Notes: generated by a model from the letters alone, not told the origin. DNA of 64,000 bases from Trinickia dinghuensis (GCF_003367175.1 NZ_QRGA01000001.1:1-64000); one strand, 5' to 3'. Shown: positions 1 through 8,835, counted from the stretch's first letter. Made by a program: numbers and translations.

Positions 1-123
1 CTGCGCGAGCTGCTTGAGCCTAATGGCCGCGGACAAACCGGCGGGACCGCCGCCGACGATCACGACGTCGTATTCCATCGATTCTCGAGGACCGTATTGC
101 TCGATGAGGCTCTGCATGTTCAT
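1..123 (-). CDS. Electron transfer flavoprotein-ubiquinone oxidoreductase, N-terminal fragment
   Basis: Only the first 41 codons are inside the window; the gene continues off the left edge. The translation has a short variable leader and then the nucleotide-binding motif MEYDVVIVGGGPAGLSAAIR, the hallmark of the N-terminus of ETF-QO, the membrane-bound FAD/4Fe-4S enzyme that passes electrons from reduced ETF to ubiquinone. The start is taken at the first of two in-frame ATGs (123); the second is two codons on. It is divergent from the DUF3422 gene, and the etfB/etfA pair lies 3.7 kb away, so partner genes are close. A different FAD/NAD oxidoreductase with the same dinucleotide fold cannot be excluded from 41 residues. 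Confidence 0.75.
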   Translation of the reverse strand, partial: MNMQSLIEQYGPRESMEYDVVIVGGGPAGLSAAIRLKQLAQ

Positions 124-303
124 GGCGGTAAGGCGTCCTGGCTGGGTAAGCCGATTTCGTCGGCTCGTCGTTCGAATGATCCGGCGGTGCGACACAGTAC
201 GCTACCGGTACCGCCATCGTAGGGCAGCGGCACCATGATACCGTCCGACATAAACGGGCCTTATGCTGCACACAACGACGAGTTGGCTTTTTTCGGCACA
301 ACC

Positions 304-320
304 TTGAATCCCGGATTCAA
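304..320. promoter_or_regulatory. 17-bp perfect palindrome in a divergent intergenic region
   Basis: TTGAATCC-C-GGATTCAA is a perfect inverted repeat in the 303-bp gap between the ETF-QO start (123, leftward) and the DUF3422 start (427, rightward). A second, partial copy (CCCGGGATTCAA) follows within 15 bp. This could be an operator for either gene; no regulator for it was identified. Nothing else is evident in the gap. Confidence 0.35.
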
Positions 321-426
321 TTTCCCGGGATTCAAAAGCGAGCGTCGAAAGCCGGCGCCCGACTCGCAGCCCCAATTGCCATATTGCCGCGCTACACTGG
401 CGCGCCCTGCTTCCAATATCTTCTCC

Positions 427-1728
427 ATGTTTTCGTCGCTGAATCATCCGCTCAGAGAACCGCTCTCGAAAGAACTGCACGCTCGCCCCTTTCTTCGGAT
501 CGACGGCCCCGCGACCCTGAGCCATCTCGCCATCTACTCCGAGCGCGACGAAGAGATTCACGCCCGCCTGCTGGCGACATTGACCGCGGCCATGGGGCTG
601 CCGGCGCCGGCGCCGCAGCACAATCACTACACGGCGCAGAAGGGCGACTGGCAAATCAAGTGGGAAAAGCACACGGAATTCTCGACGTTCACGTTCGTCG
701 ATACCGGCGCTGCGGGCCCTCAGGAGGAGCTGTTCCGCGGTGCGGCCATGAGGGATCTGCCCGATTCCTGGCTCGCGCAACTCAAGGAAAGCGTTCTCGT
801 CGCCGTTCACGCCGAACTGCGCTGCGGCGGGGACGCCGAGCAAACCCGCAAGCAGGTTCAAGCGCTATTGCCCGGGCCGGTGCTGGTTGGCACCAAGGTG
901 CTCGCGGGCGGGGAAGTCTACTGTGACTGGCTCGTGCACGAAGACCACTTCTCGCGCTTCCTCGTGCTCGATCTGGGATTCCGGGAAGCACAGGCGGGCC
1001 GTCTCATCCAGCGCCTGTTCGAGATCGAGACCTACCGCATGATGGCCCTGCTCGCCCTGCCCGATGCACGCCGTCATAGCGGGTTTCTCGGCAAGCTCGA
1101 TGCGTCGCTCTCCGTGTTCATGCGGCGCATGGAGCAGCCGGGAGAAGATCACGACGACGCCTATCTGCTGCGCGAACTCACGCGGCTCGCCGGACAAATC
1201 GAAGCGAGCGCCGGGCTGGAAACACGCTTCAGCGCATCCGCCGCGTACGAGAAGCTCGTCCTCGCCCGCATTGCCGAGCTGCGGGAGGAGCGCATCGAGG
1301 GCTTTCCCACGATCGCGGAATTCATGCAGCGCCGGCTTTTGCCCGCCATGCAAACTTGCGGCTCGGTCTGGACTCGCCATCAACAATCGGCGACGCGCGT
1401 TGCACGGGCGGTCGATCTATTGCGGACTCGGGTCAACCTGGCACAGGAAGAACATACGACCGCCCTGCTTGAAGGCATGAACCGCACCGCGCGGACGCAG
1501 CTTCGAATGCAGCATGCGGTTGAAGGCCTTTCGGTAGCCGCCATCTCCTACTACGTCCTGAACCTGTCCGGCGCGGCGCTGCGCGCGCTCCACGCCGCCC
1601 ATCTATCGCTGGATCCGGACATTTTCGAAGGCTTCCTGATCATCCCGGTGGTCGCCGCCGTCGTGCTGTTCACCGGGCGAATCCGCCGGCTCGGCCACGA
1701 CGAACCGCAGCGGGCGGAACACAAATAA
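427..1728 (+). CDS. DUF3422 family membrane-anchored protein
   Basis: A 433-residue protein starting MFSSLNHPLREPLSKELHAR, the typical opening of the DUF3422 family, which is common in proteobacteria and has no established function. The frame is open upstream to 235, but the family-like start and the preceding ORF-poor sequence favour ATG 427. The body is soluble and helix-rich; two hydrophobic segments near the C-terminus (about residues 365-385 and 395-415) suggest a C-terminal membrane hairpin with the bulk in the cytoplasm. It stands alone between the ETF-QO start and the FAD dehydrogenase operon, 168 bp before the next gene. Family membership is clear; function is unknown. Confidence 0.8.
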   Translation: MFSSLNHPLREPLSKELHARPFLRIDGPATLSHLAIYSERDEEIHARLLATLTAAMGLPAPAPQHNHYTAQKGDWQIKWEKHTEFSTFTFVDTGAAGPQEELFRGAAMRDLPDSWLAQLKESVLVAVHAELRCGGDAEQTRKQVQALLPGPVLVGTKVLAGGEVYCDWLVHEDHFSRFLVLDLGFREAQAGRLIQRLFEIETYRMMALLALPDARRHSGFLGKLDASLSVFMRRMEQPGEDHDDAYLLRELTRLAGQIEASAGLETRFSASAAYEKLVLARIAELREERIEGFPTIAEFMQRRLLPAMQTCGSVWTRHQQSATRVARAVDLLRTRVNLAQEEHTTALLEGMNRTARTQLRMQHAVEGLSVAAISYYVLNLSGAALRALHAAHLSLDPDIFEGFLIIPVVAAVVLFTGRIRRLGHDEPQRAEHK

Positions 1729-1896
1729 GGCCGCCGAGCGCATCGCCGGCCCGCTTCCGGCTCCCGCCGGACGGGAATCGGAGACGGGTACGTCGATCGC
1801 GCTTTTGCTAATAATCGTCTCCTCTTATATTTTCGCGTCCCGGATTTTCCCGCCCCACACTGCGCCCATACCTTGCTGAGAAAAGGGAATGGAACT

Positions 1897-3084
1897 GTGA
1901 ATACTTATGACGTTGTAGTGATCGGCGCGGGTGTCATCGGCAGCTCGGTGGCTTTCCAGCTGTCCAAACTGGGCGCGAAGAACGTGCTCGTCCTCGACCG
2001 CGGAACGATCGGGGCCGGAACGACCTCGCAGTCGTCGGGCATCTTGCGGACGCATTACTCCGTCAAGGAGAACGTCGAGCTCGCCCGCAAATCGTGGGAG
2101 GTGTTCAACGACTTCGCAGCCTATCTCGGCGACGAAGAAGCCTCCTGCGGCCTCGTGAAATGCGGCTATATGATCGTCTCTGGCGAGGGCGACAAGCTCG
2201 AGCCGTTGCGATCGGCGCTCGCGCAACAGAAAGAGCAAGGCATTCCCCTCGAACTGCTCGACCGGAAGCAAGCCAAGGAATTGCTGCCGATCGCGCAATT
2301 CGACGACGCGGCCCTCATCGGCTACGAGCCCGAAGCCGGCTTCGCCGATGCTTACTTGGTGGCGACGAGCTTCGCGCGAGCCGCTCGCCGCGGCGGCGTG
2401 ACGATTCGCGAAAACGCCACCGTCAACAAGATTCTGTTCGAGAACAACAAGGTCGTGGGCGTATCGACGAGCATCGGCGATTTCGCCACGTCGATGGTCA
2501 TCAGCACGCAGAACATCTGGACGCCTGAGCTGGCAGGCTGGACCGGCCACACTCTGCCGATCATGCCCGAGCGCCACGCGGTCCTCGCGCTCGAATGCGA
2601 AGCGGCGAAGTACACGTACTCGATGCCTGTCTTCAAGGATCTGGCTTCGCCCGGCATGCTCTATTACCGCAGCTACGGCGGCAATCAGATGCTCGTCAGC
2701 GAAGGCGTGGTCGGCGAAAAGCTCAACGCGGCCGACACCGAGCAAGGCGACATTCCGATGGATTACGTGGTCGAAGTCGGCGCTCAGGTGGCCGAACGCT
2801 TCACGGCCTATGAAACGGCTGGGATCGCATCGTCGTGGACCGGCGTCTACGACGTGACGCCCGACTGGAACCCGGTACTGGGCAAGCTGCCCGGCATCGA
2901 AGGCCTGGTTGTGGGCTACGGCTTCTCCGGCCACGGCTTCAAGCTCTCGCCGACGGTCGGCCGCGTGCTCGCTCAAGAAGCACTCGGTTTGCCGACCGAC
3001 GTGTCGCTCAAGCCGTACTCGATCGAACGCTTCTCGACGGGCGAATTGTTGACGGGCAAATACGGCCTGGGCGCGGTGTCCTGA
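1897..3084 (+). CDS. FAD-dependent amine/amino-acid dehydrogenase (DAO family)
   Basis: A 395-residue flavoprotein of the D-amino-acid/sarcosine oxidase fold. The N-terminus carries the dinucleotide motif VVVIGAGVIGSSVAFQLSKLG (residues about 6-25), and the C-terminus the family signature GYGFSGHGFKLSPTVGR. The start is the GTG at 1897, preceded by a GGGAA ribosome site; an upstream in-frame start at 1873 gives an extra eight residues before the fold begins. It is the first gene of an operon with hutD (10 bp on), etfB and etfA, so ETF rather than oxygen is the likely electron acceptor. Likely substrates are secondary or tertiary amines such as sarcosine, dimethylglycine or N-methylproline; the exact one cannot be read from sequence. 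Confidence 0.75.
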   Translation: MNTYDVVVIGAGVIGSSVAFQLSKLGAKNVLVLDRGTIGAGTTSQSSGILRTHYSVKENVELARKSWEVFNDFAAYLGDEEASCGLVKCGYMIVSGEGDKLEPLRSALAQQKEQGIPLELLDRKQAKELLPIAQFDDAALIGYEPEAGFADAYLVATSFARAARRGGVTIRENATVNKILFENNKVVGVSTSIGDFATSMVISTQNIWTPELAGWTGHTLPIMPERHAVLALECEAAKYTYSMPVFKDLASPGMLYYRSYGGNQMLVSEGVVGEKLNAADTEQGDIPMDYVVEVGAQVAERFTAYETAGIASSWTGVYDVTPDWNPVLGKLPGIEGLVVGYGFSGHGFKLSPTVGRVLAQEALGLPTDVSLKPYSIERFSTGELLTGKYGLGAVS

Positions 3085-3094
3085 GGAGCCGACG

Positions 3095-3700
3095 ATGTCC
3101 GCCATCGATATCCGCCCCCTCTCGTCGGTGCCCGCCGAGCCGTGGCGAAACGGCGGCGGCATCACGAGAACCTTGGCGACGAACGGAAAGGCGTGGCGAG
3201 TCAGCGTTGCTCAGGTAGAGCGTGATGGCCCCTACTCCCGCTTCGAAGGCATCACGCGCGTTTCTTTCGTTCTGCGCGGCCGTGGCGTGACGCTGCGCGC
3301 CGCGGAGCCGAGGTCCAGCGCCGTCGTCGCGCTCGAACCCTTCGAAGCCGTCGAATATGACGGCGGCATCGAATGGGACGCGAGCCTCGTCGATGGCCCC
3401 GTGACCGCGCTGAACGTCATGAGCGCGGCGGGCCGTTATCGGGTGACAGTGGATGCGATCGTCGTCGCGACGATCGTCCCGCCGGGATGCGCGGCCATCG
3501 TAGTCGCCCTCGATAGCGAGCTCCGCTACAGCTACGGCGAACCGGGCGCATCCGGTGCCGGTGCAGGCACCGTCGAGGCGGGACAGTTCATGGTCGTGCA
3601 CAGCGTCGACCGGCCGCTTCGCCTGGAGCCGAACAGCCGCGGAGCCAAGCCTCCGATCATCGTCACCATCCAGTCCGCCGCGGCCGGCACAACCGATTGA
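3095..3700 (+). CDS. hutD: HutD family cupin protein
   Basis: A 201-residue HutD/Ves-type double cupin. Diagnostic stretches are PAEPWRNGGGITR near residue 15 and a FEGITRVSFVLRGRG segment near residue 50. HutD proteins accompany histidine-utilisation genes and are proposed to sense or buffer formylglutamate-type metabolites rather than catalyse a pathway step. The start ATG follows a GAGGAG ribosome site and lies 10 bp after the FAD dehydrogenase stop. What is odd is the setting: it sits between a FAD dehydrogenase and its electron-transfer flavoprotein, with no hutH, hutU or hutI in the window, although two HutG-type genes lie downstream (6408 and 23588). Confidence 0.8.
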   Translation: MSAIDIRPLSSVPAEPWRNGGGITRTLATNGKAWRVSVAQVERDGPYSRFEGITRVSFVLRGRGVTLRAAEPRSSAVVALEPFEAVEYDGGIEWDASLVDGPVTALNVMSAAGRYRVTVDAIVVATIVPPGCAAIVVALDSELRYSYGEPGASGAGAGTVEAGQFMVVHSVDRPLRLEPNSRGAKPPIIVTIQSAAAGTTD

Positions 3701-3718
3701 AACACTGAGGAGCAAGCA

Positions 3719-4468
3719 ATGAAGGTGCTTACGGCAGTCAAGCGCGTTGTCGATTACAACGTGAAAGTCCGCGTCAAATCCGATCACAGCGGCGTCGACA
3801 TCGGCAACGTCAAGATGTCGATGAACCCGTTCGACGAAATCGCGACGGAAGCGGCCACGCGTCTGAAGGAAGCCGGCGTGGCCACGGAAGTCGTGGCCGT
3901 CTCCTGCGGCGTAGCGCAAAGCCAGGAAACGCTGCGCACGGCGCTTGCGATCGGCGCCGATCGCGGCGTGCTTGTCGAAACCGACGTCGAATTGCAATCG
4001 CTTGCCGTGGCGAAACTGCTCAAGGCGGTCGTCGAGCGCGAGCAGCCGCAGCTCGTCATCCTCGGCAAGCAGGCGATCGACGACGACGCGGGGCAAACCG
4101 GTCAACTTCTGGCTGCCCTGCTCGACTGGCCGCAAGCCACGTTCGCCAGCCACATCGACATCGCCGACGGCCGCGCAACGATCACGCGCGAAGTGGACGG
4201 CGGCATGGAAGTCGTTTCCCTACGCTTGCCCGCGATCGTCACGACCGATCTTCGCTTGAACGAGCCGCGCTACGTCACGCTGCCGAACATCATGAAAGCG
4301 AAGAAGAAGCCGATCGACATCGTCAAACCCGCGGACCTCGGTGTCGATCCCACTCCGCGCCTGAAGACGCTCAAGGTCGCCGAACCGCCGGCTCGCAAAG
4401 CGGGCGTCATGGTTCCGGATGTCGCCGCGCTCGTCGAGAAACTGAAAACTGAAGCCAAGGTGATCTGA
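3719..4468 (+). CDS. etfB: Electron transfer flavoprotein subunit beta
   Basis: A 249-residue ETF small subunit, starting [20 protein letters not shown] and containing the family's [17 protein letters not shown] signature (here [19 protein letters not shown], about residues 113-131) and the partner-recognition region around residue 190-200. With EtfA it forms a soluble heterodimer that takes electrons from flavin dehydrogenases and hands them to ETF-QO. The start follows a GAGGAG-like site; the stop is immediately followed by the etfA ATG, so translation is probably coupled. Length matches the family norm. Confidence 0.95.
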   Translation: MKVLTAVKRVVDYNVKVRVKSDHSGVDIGNVKMSMNPFDEIATEAATRLKEAGVATEVVAVSCGVAQSQETLRTALAIGADRGVLVETDVELQSLAVAKLLKAVVEREQPQLVILGKQAIDDDAGQTGQLLAALLDWPQATFASHIDIADGRATITREVDGGMEVVSLRLPAIVTTDLRLNEPRYVTLPNIMKAKKKPIDIVKPADLGVDPTPRLKTLKVAEPPARKAGVMVPDVAALVEKLKTEAKVI

Positions 4469-5395
4469 ATGCCTACCCTCGTAATCGCGGAATACGATGC
4501 TCAACTGAAGAGCTCGACGCTCAATACCGTTTCTGCCGCACGAAAGGTGGGTAACGGCGTGCACGTGCTCGTCGCCGGCAGCGGGGCCCGAGCCATCGCC
4601 GATGCGGCGAAAACCATTGAAGGCGTGGACAAAGTGATTCTCGTCGACGCGCCGCACCTTGCGCATGGGCTCGCCGAGAATCTCGCCGCGCAGGTGCTCG
4701 CCCTTGCCAAGGACTACTCGCATATCTTCTTCCCCGCGACGGCTGCGGGCAAAAACACGGCGCCGCGTGTTGCGGCCAAGCTCGATGCGTCGCAGATCTC
4801 CGACGTCATTGCGATCGATTCGGCCGATACATTCCAGCGTCCGATCTACGCGGGCAACGCCATCGCCACCGTGCAATCGCCCGATCCCGTGAAGGTCGCT
4901 ACGATCCGGACTACCGCGTTCGAAGCCGCGCGTGCCGAAGGCGGCAATGCCGAAATCGTCGACGTGCCGGCCGTCGCGGACACGGGTCTCTCGACCTTCG
5001 TGCGCCGCGAAATCGCTGCGAACGATCGCCCCGATCTGACGGGTGCACGCGTCGTCGTTTCGGGCGGCCGCGGCCTCGGCAGCGCCGAAAACTTCGCGCT
5101 GCTCGATCCGCTCGCCGAAAAGCTCGGCGCGGCCATCGGCGCATCGCGCGCGGCAGTGGATTCGGGCTATGCGCCCAACGATTTGCAGGTCGGCCAAACC
5201 GGGAAGATCGTCGCACCCGAACTCTATGTCGCAGTGGGTATCTCGGGGGCCATTCAGCATCTGGCCGGCATGAAGGATTCGAAAATCATCGTCGCGATCA
5301 ACAAGGATGCGGAAGCGCCGATCTTCGGCGTCGCCGATTACGGACTCGTCGCGGATTTGTTCGAAGCCGTACCGGAATTCGCGAAATCGATTTGA
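4469..5395 (+). CDS. etfA: Electron transfer flavoprotein subunit alpha
   Basis: A 308-residue ETF large subunit. The C-terminal FAD-binding domain is recognisable from GRGLGSAENF (about residue 196) through SGYAPNDLQVGQTGKIV to ISGAIQHLAGM and the final VADYGLVADLFE motif. It begins one base after the etfB stop. It is the last gene of the dehydrogenase-hutD-etfBA operon and is followed within 40 bp by a strong intrinsic terminator. A second, housekeeping ETF is probably encoded elsewhere; dedication of this copy to the neighbouring dehydrogenase is inference from the operon. Confidence 0.95.
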   Translation: MPTLVIAEYDAQLKSSTLNTVSAARKVGNGVHVLVAGSGARAIADAAKTIEGVDKVILVDAPHLAHGLAENLAAQVLALAKDYSHIFFPATAAGKNTAPRVAAKLDASQISDVIAIDSADTFQRPIYAGNAIATVQSPDPVKVATIRTTAFEAARAEGGNAEIVDVPAVADTGLSTFVRREIAANDRPDLTGARVVVSGGRGLGSAENFALLDPLAEKLGAAIGASRAAVDSGYAPNDLQVGQTGKIVAPELYVAVGISGAIQHLAGMKDSKIIVAINKDAEAPIFGVADYGLVADLFEAVPEFAKSI

Positions 5396-5434
5396 AGTCG
5401 TCGTGATGTCGTTTTGAATCGGTTTGATTCGTAC

Positions 5435-5459
5435 GCGGGCGCAACGCCCGCTTTTTTTT
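5435..5459 (+). terminator. Rho-independent terminator after etfA
   Basis: GCGGGCG-CAA-CGCCCGC forms a perfect 7-bp stem with a 3-nt loop followed by eight T residues. It lies 39 bp past the etfA stop and closes the dehydrogenase-hutD-etfBA transcription unit. Confidence 0.95.
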
Positions 5460-5585
5460 GATTAGATTCGCTGGATCTCAATTCCCGCCACGACTTGCCG
5501 ACAACCGATGTAGTACCTTCTCCTGCAGTCTGGCGTGCCCCTGCTCATCAGCTTGCGATTTTTCTGCAACGCGAATCTCAAGCAA

Positions 5586-6287
5586 ATGAAGCTTCCTTCT
5601 TCGATCGCATTCAAGATCAGTGCGGTATCGAGCGCTGCTCTGGCTATCACCGTTGTCCGGCACTTAGCCCAAGCCGGACAGTTCGAGGTGACTTCCACCG
5701 ACATCGTCCACGCGACTCAAAGCAGCCCAGCCACTGTCCGGCGCTATCTGGAGTTGCTGTGCGCCAGCGGCCAACTCGCGCGTAGCGGTCAAGCGCGAGC
5801 AACCCGCTATCGGCTGGTTGCAAAGACTACCTCCATTGGATCCACCGAGCCTTCCGCCGGCCTGTCTCCAGCGTGGTCATCCGCCGCCATGGAACTCGGC
5901 CGCAAACTCGACATGCCCCTGGCTGCGCGCGATCCGGTGACCTACCGGCGCGAATTCCTGGACGTATCGCGCGCGGTGGACCTGTTCGCATGGACCTATC
6001 GGCGCTCGATCAAGAAGTACGTCGTCGTGATGGAATCGATGGGTGCCCCGAATCCGCTGAGACTGAGATACCGGGAGCATTTGACCGAGGCCATTGGCCT
6101 GGTTGTTCGTGACGGAAAATCCGCGCAGGCCGCTGTGGCGGAATTGGGGCTGTCCGAGGGCCGCGCCCCGGGCTTCGAAGCGATACTGCTCGACGAGTTG
6201 AAGAAGCTAGAGGTATTCAACTGCGCACGGTACCGGTTGACGATGAACGCCACGCAAGCCTGGATTGACGCCAACCGGCCGTGTTGA
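5586..6287 (+). CDS. Hypothetical winged-helix protein, weakly Fic-accessory-like
   Basis: A 233-residue protein I do not recognise with confidence. Residues about 10-80 look like a winged helix-turn-helix: a helix pair around SSPATVRRYLELLCASGQL and a strand ending ATRYRLV. The central part has PLAARDPVTYRREFLD, reminiscent of the segment before the catalytic core in Fic-family proteins, but no Fic motif (HPFx(D/E)GNGR) is present. ATG 5586 is used; a GTG at 5535 would add 17 residues. It has no operon partner, follows a terminator, and is followed by a decayed antitoxin gene, so this 900-bp stretch may be the residue of an inserted toxin-antitoxin or mobile segment. A stand-alone regulator is the alternative. 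Confidence 0.45.
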   Translation: MKLPSSIAFKISAVSSAALAITVVRHLAQAGQFEVTSTDIVHATQSSPATVRRYLELLCASGQLARSGQARATRYRLVAKTTSIGSTEPSAGLSPAWSSAAMELGRKLDMPLAARDPVTYRREFLDVSRAVDLFAWTYRRSIKKYVVVMESMGAPNPLRLRYREHLTEAIGLVVRDGKSAQAAVAELGLSEGRAPGFEAILLDELKKLEVFNCARYRLTMNATQAWIDANRPC

Positions 6288-6327
6288 ATGCAGCTTGCTG
6301 AAGAAAAGCAATCGAAGAAGTCACAAC

Positions 6328-6427
6328 ATGGAAAACAAGCACATCGGAGGTCCGCTTCGACAACTTCCTCACCGAAGAAGGCCGGCTTGAAGAAGCCACC
6401 GCAACCGCTATGAAGCGAATCGTAGCG
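6328..6427 (+). pseudogene. Frameshifted remnant of a HigA-type HTH antitoxin N-terminus
   Basis: ATG at 6328 reads MENKHIG; after a one-base surplus at about 6349-6352 the next frame reads RFDNFLTEEGRLEEATATA then MKRIVA to 6427. Joined, these match the N-terminal signature common to small XRE/HigA-like antitoxins (typically M-KNKHIG-S-FDDFL-EEG-LEEATA-A-KRVIAWQ). The helix-turn-helix core that should follow is absent; the sequence instead runs into the 3' end of hutG, whose stop codon (6408-6410) overlaps the remnant. A broken gene is seen directly; the family assignment is from memory of this antitoxin group. Confidence 0.6.
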
Positions 6428-7208
6428 TCCGCAGCGCCGCCGACACCATGCCCTCGACCACCGGTTCGACTTTCTCCGCAAGATCCGGCCGGTACTCGAA
6501 CGGTGCCGTCTCGTTCATGTAGGTCGACTGGCACATCTCGAGTTGAACCGCATGCACGCCTTGCTCAGGCTGACCATAGGCTCGTGTAATGTGGCCGCCC
6601 TTGAATCGTCCGTTCGCCACCCAAGTGAACGGCTGATCGCTCAACGACGCAGTGATCGCGTCGAGCACACGTGGATCGCAGCTTGAACCCGAGTTCGTGC
6701 CTATGTTCAGATCGGGCAACTTGCCTTCGAACAGCCGAGGCAAAACACTGGCGATCGAATGTGCTTCCCAGAGCAGCACGTTGCCGAACTCCGCTTTCAA
6801 GCGATCCAACTCCTGCCGAAGCTTCGCGTGGTACGGATGCCAATACGCGTTCAAGCGACGTTCCACTTCGCTCGAATCGGGCGCGCCGCCGTCCGGATAC
6901 AGCGGCTCGCCGCGGAACGTCTCCGTGGGACACAACCCCGTCGTCGTCTGGCCCGGATAGAGGCTCTCGCCGCTCGACGGGCGATTGAGATCGATCACGT
7001 AGCGCGAGAAGCGCGCCCCCAGCACGGATGCGCCCATCGCAGCGGCAAACCCGTACAGGCGATCGAGATGCCAATCGGTGTCGGCAACCACACCGGCGAT
7101 ATCGGTCAGCTGCGTGCGAACGTCCGAAGGAATTTCCGTACCGAGGTGAGGAATCGAGATGAGAAGCGGGATGTTGCCCCGCTGAAAATGAAAACCGGTA
7201 TCGCTCAA
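6408..7208 (-). CDS. hutG: N-formylglutamate deformylase
   Basis: A 266-residue protein if translation starts at the TTG at 7208, which has a GAGGAA ribosome site seven bases upstream and gives the usual family length; the frame is open to an ATG at 7304 that would add 32 atypical residues. Family motifs include PHLGTEIP, DTDWHLDRLY, RYVIDLNRP, the PGQ-TTGLCP segment, LLWEAHSI and GVHAVQLEMCQSTYMNE. The enzyme hydrolyses N-formyl-L-glutamate to glutamate and formate, the last step of one histidine-degradation route, in the cytoplasm. No other hut enzyme gene is adjacent. Its 3' end overlaps the antitoxin remnant. The 304-bp gap to the next gene (7209-7512) holds both divergent promoters, with no clear motif seen. 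Confidence 0.85.
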   Translation of the reverse strand: MSDTGFHFQRGNIPLLISIPHLGTEIPSDVRTQLTDIAGVVADTDWHLDRLYGFAAAMGASVLGARFSRYVIDLNRPSSGESLYPGQTTTGLCPTETFRGEPLYPDGGAPDSSEVERRLNAYWHPYHAKLRQELDRLKAEFGNVLLWEAHSIASVLPRLFEGKLPDLNIGTNSGSSCDPRVLDAITASLSDQPFTWVANGRFKGGHITRAYGQPEQGVHAVQLEMCQSTYMNETAPFEYRPDLAEKVEPVVEGMVSAALRTLRFAS

Positions 7209-7512
7209 GATGCGTTCCTCAGTACTCGTCCTAGCGACTGCCGCGCCACAGGCTTCATAGGGTGAATTCGGCTGCTTGGGTTCTTGAACATCCATTACAT
7301 CCAATGCGCGAGCGCCCGACAGCGAATCTCACGCCGGCGACAACCATATCGACCGCCCACGAGAACCAACCACACCATCACGGCCGCTTACGATCTTTAT
7401 AAGCAAACGTTATCCAACACCTGCCCGCGCGTTTCCGGGAGGAATCTGCTGACGATCGAACATTCCGAGAAACGAACCGCATCGCAGCGATGCGTGTGCT
7501 CAATAAAGCGGC

Positions 7513-8835
7513 ATGTCAGAGTTTCGAGAGAAAACCGTTTCGTCGCCCGATGTAGGCGAACATAAAACGGCACGTGCCGACCCGGTGCGCACCGGTCCGC
7601 TGTCCGAAGCGAAGCTCCTCGGCCGGCGAACGCCCCCTGTCGCCGCAGTTCCAGCGCCCGCACCCGCGGCTCAACCGTTCGGCGGCTATCAATCCCTCGC
7701 CGGCCTGCTGTTCAGCTATGCGCTGCTCATCGCGGGCAACGGGTTGTTCCAAACGTTGATCCCCTTGAGGATGCTGCACACCGGCGCGCCGACCGTCGTC
7801 GTGGGGCTCGTGCAGTCCTGCTATTACGGCGGCTACCTGGCCGGTGCCGTATTCAACCGCCGCCTCATCGACCGAATCGGCCAGCACCGGACCTTCGTCG
7901 CCTTCGCCGCCGCCGCCGCGATTCTGGCCTCTGCCTTCAACGTCTTCGCATCGCCTCCTGCGTGGGCCGCGATCCGGTTCTTGACGGGCTTCGCCTTCGT
8001 CGGCTTGTACACGTCGATCGAAAGCTGGCTCAACGGTACCTCGCGCAATGAAAACCGCGGCCAGGTGTTCGGGCTGTACGCCGCGATCAACTATCTCGCG
8101 GTCGGCTCCGGACAATTTTTGCTTCGGCTCGGCGATACCGCGGATGGCCGCTTGTTCTCGCTCGTCGCCGCGCTATTCGCCGCCGCCGTCATGCCGGTGT
8201 CGCTCTTCGAAGGATGGCCGGTGCGGGTGAAGGACGAGAGCCTCGACCGCCTGCCCGCCCATAGCTGGCGAGACTCCCTGCGTTCGATGGCGCACGCGTC
8301 GCCGCTCGCGATCCCCGGCTGCATCCTGGCCGGGTTTCTCTACAGCACGTTCTACTCGATGACACCGGTGTTCCTCTCGCGCACGGGGTTCTCGACGTCT
8401 GATCTTTCGACGTTCATGGGTGTGGCGCTGATCGGTGCCCTCATCCCGCAGTGGCCGATGGGCCGGCTGTCCGACCGCATCGATCGGCGCAAGCTCGTTC
8501 GTGCGACCGCGTCTATCTCCATGAGCATCAGCCTCACGTTGGCTGTGTTTCATGTGTCGGCCATCGTCTGGGTCGGTATGCTCGCGTATGTGGCAGTCAC
8601 TTTCACGCAATACAGCCTGATCGTCTCGCACGTCAACGACCGCACCGAACCGCATCTGCGCGTGGCCGTTTCCGCCACCCTGCTTCTGCTGTTCTCGATC
8701 GGCGGCCTCACCGGCCCCGCCATCGCATCGCTGCTGATGACCGTCATCGGGCCGAGCGGATTGTTCGTGTTCAACGCTGGCTCGGCCTTGTTGATGGCTT
8801 TGAGCGCCAATCGGGCGCTGCGCGGGAAGCGATGA
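7513..8835 (+). CDS. MFS transporter, YcaD-like
   Basis: A 440-residue polytopic protein with about 12 predicted membrane segments after a 55-residue hydrophilic, proline-rich N-terminus. The first-half sequence (LAGLLFSYALLIAGNGLFQT, then the RLIDRIGQHRTF loop and SIESWLNG) resembles the YcaD/UMF-type MFS group, whose substrates are mostly unknown. The second half repeats the MFS loop as GRLSDRIDRRKLVR. It is a single-gene unit divergent from hutG. The 351-bp gap after it (8836-9187) shows nothing beyond a probable promoter for the next gene. The N-terminal extension may be partly untranslated, since the ribosome site at 7513 is weak. Confidence 0.75.
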   Translation: MSEFREKTVSSPDVGEHKTARADPVRTGPLSEAKLLGRRTPPVAAVPAPAPAAQPFGGYQSLAGLLFSYALLIAGNGLFQTLIPLRMLHTGAPTVVVGLVQSCYYGGYLAGAVFNRRLIDRIGQHRTFVAFAAAAAILASAFNVFASPPAWAAIRFLTGFAFVGLYTSIESWLNGTSRNENRGQVFGLYAAINYLAVGSGQFLLRLGDTADGRLFSLVAALFAAAVMPVSLFEGWPVRVKDESLDRLPAHSWRDSLRSMAHASPLAIPGCILAGFLYSTFYSMTPVFLSRTGFSTSDLSTFMGVALIGALIPQWPMGRLSDRIDRRKLVRATASISMSISLTLAVFHVSAIVWVGMLAYVAVTFTQYSLIVSHVNDRTEPHLRVAVSATLLLLFSIGGLTGPAIASLLMTVIGPSGLFVFNAGSALLMALSANRALRGKR

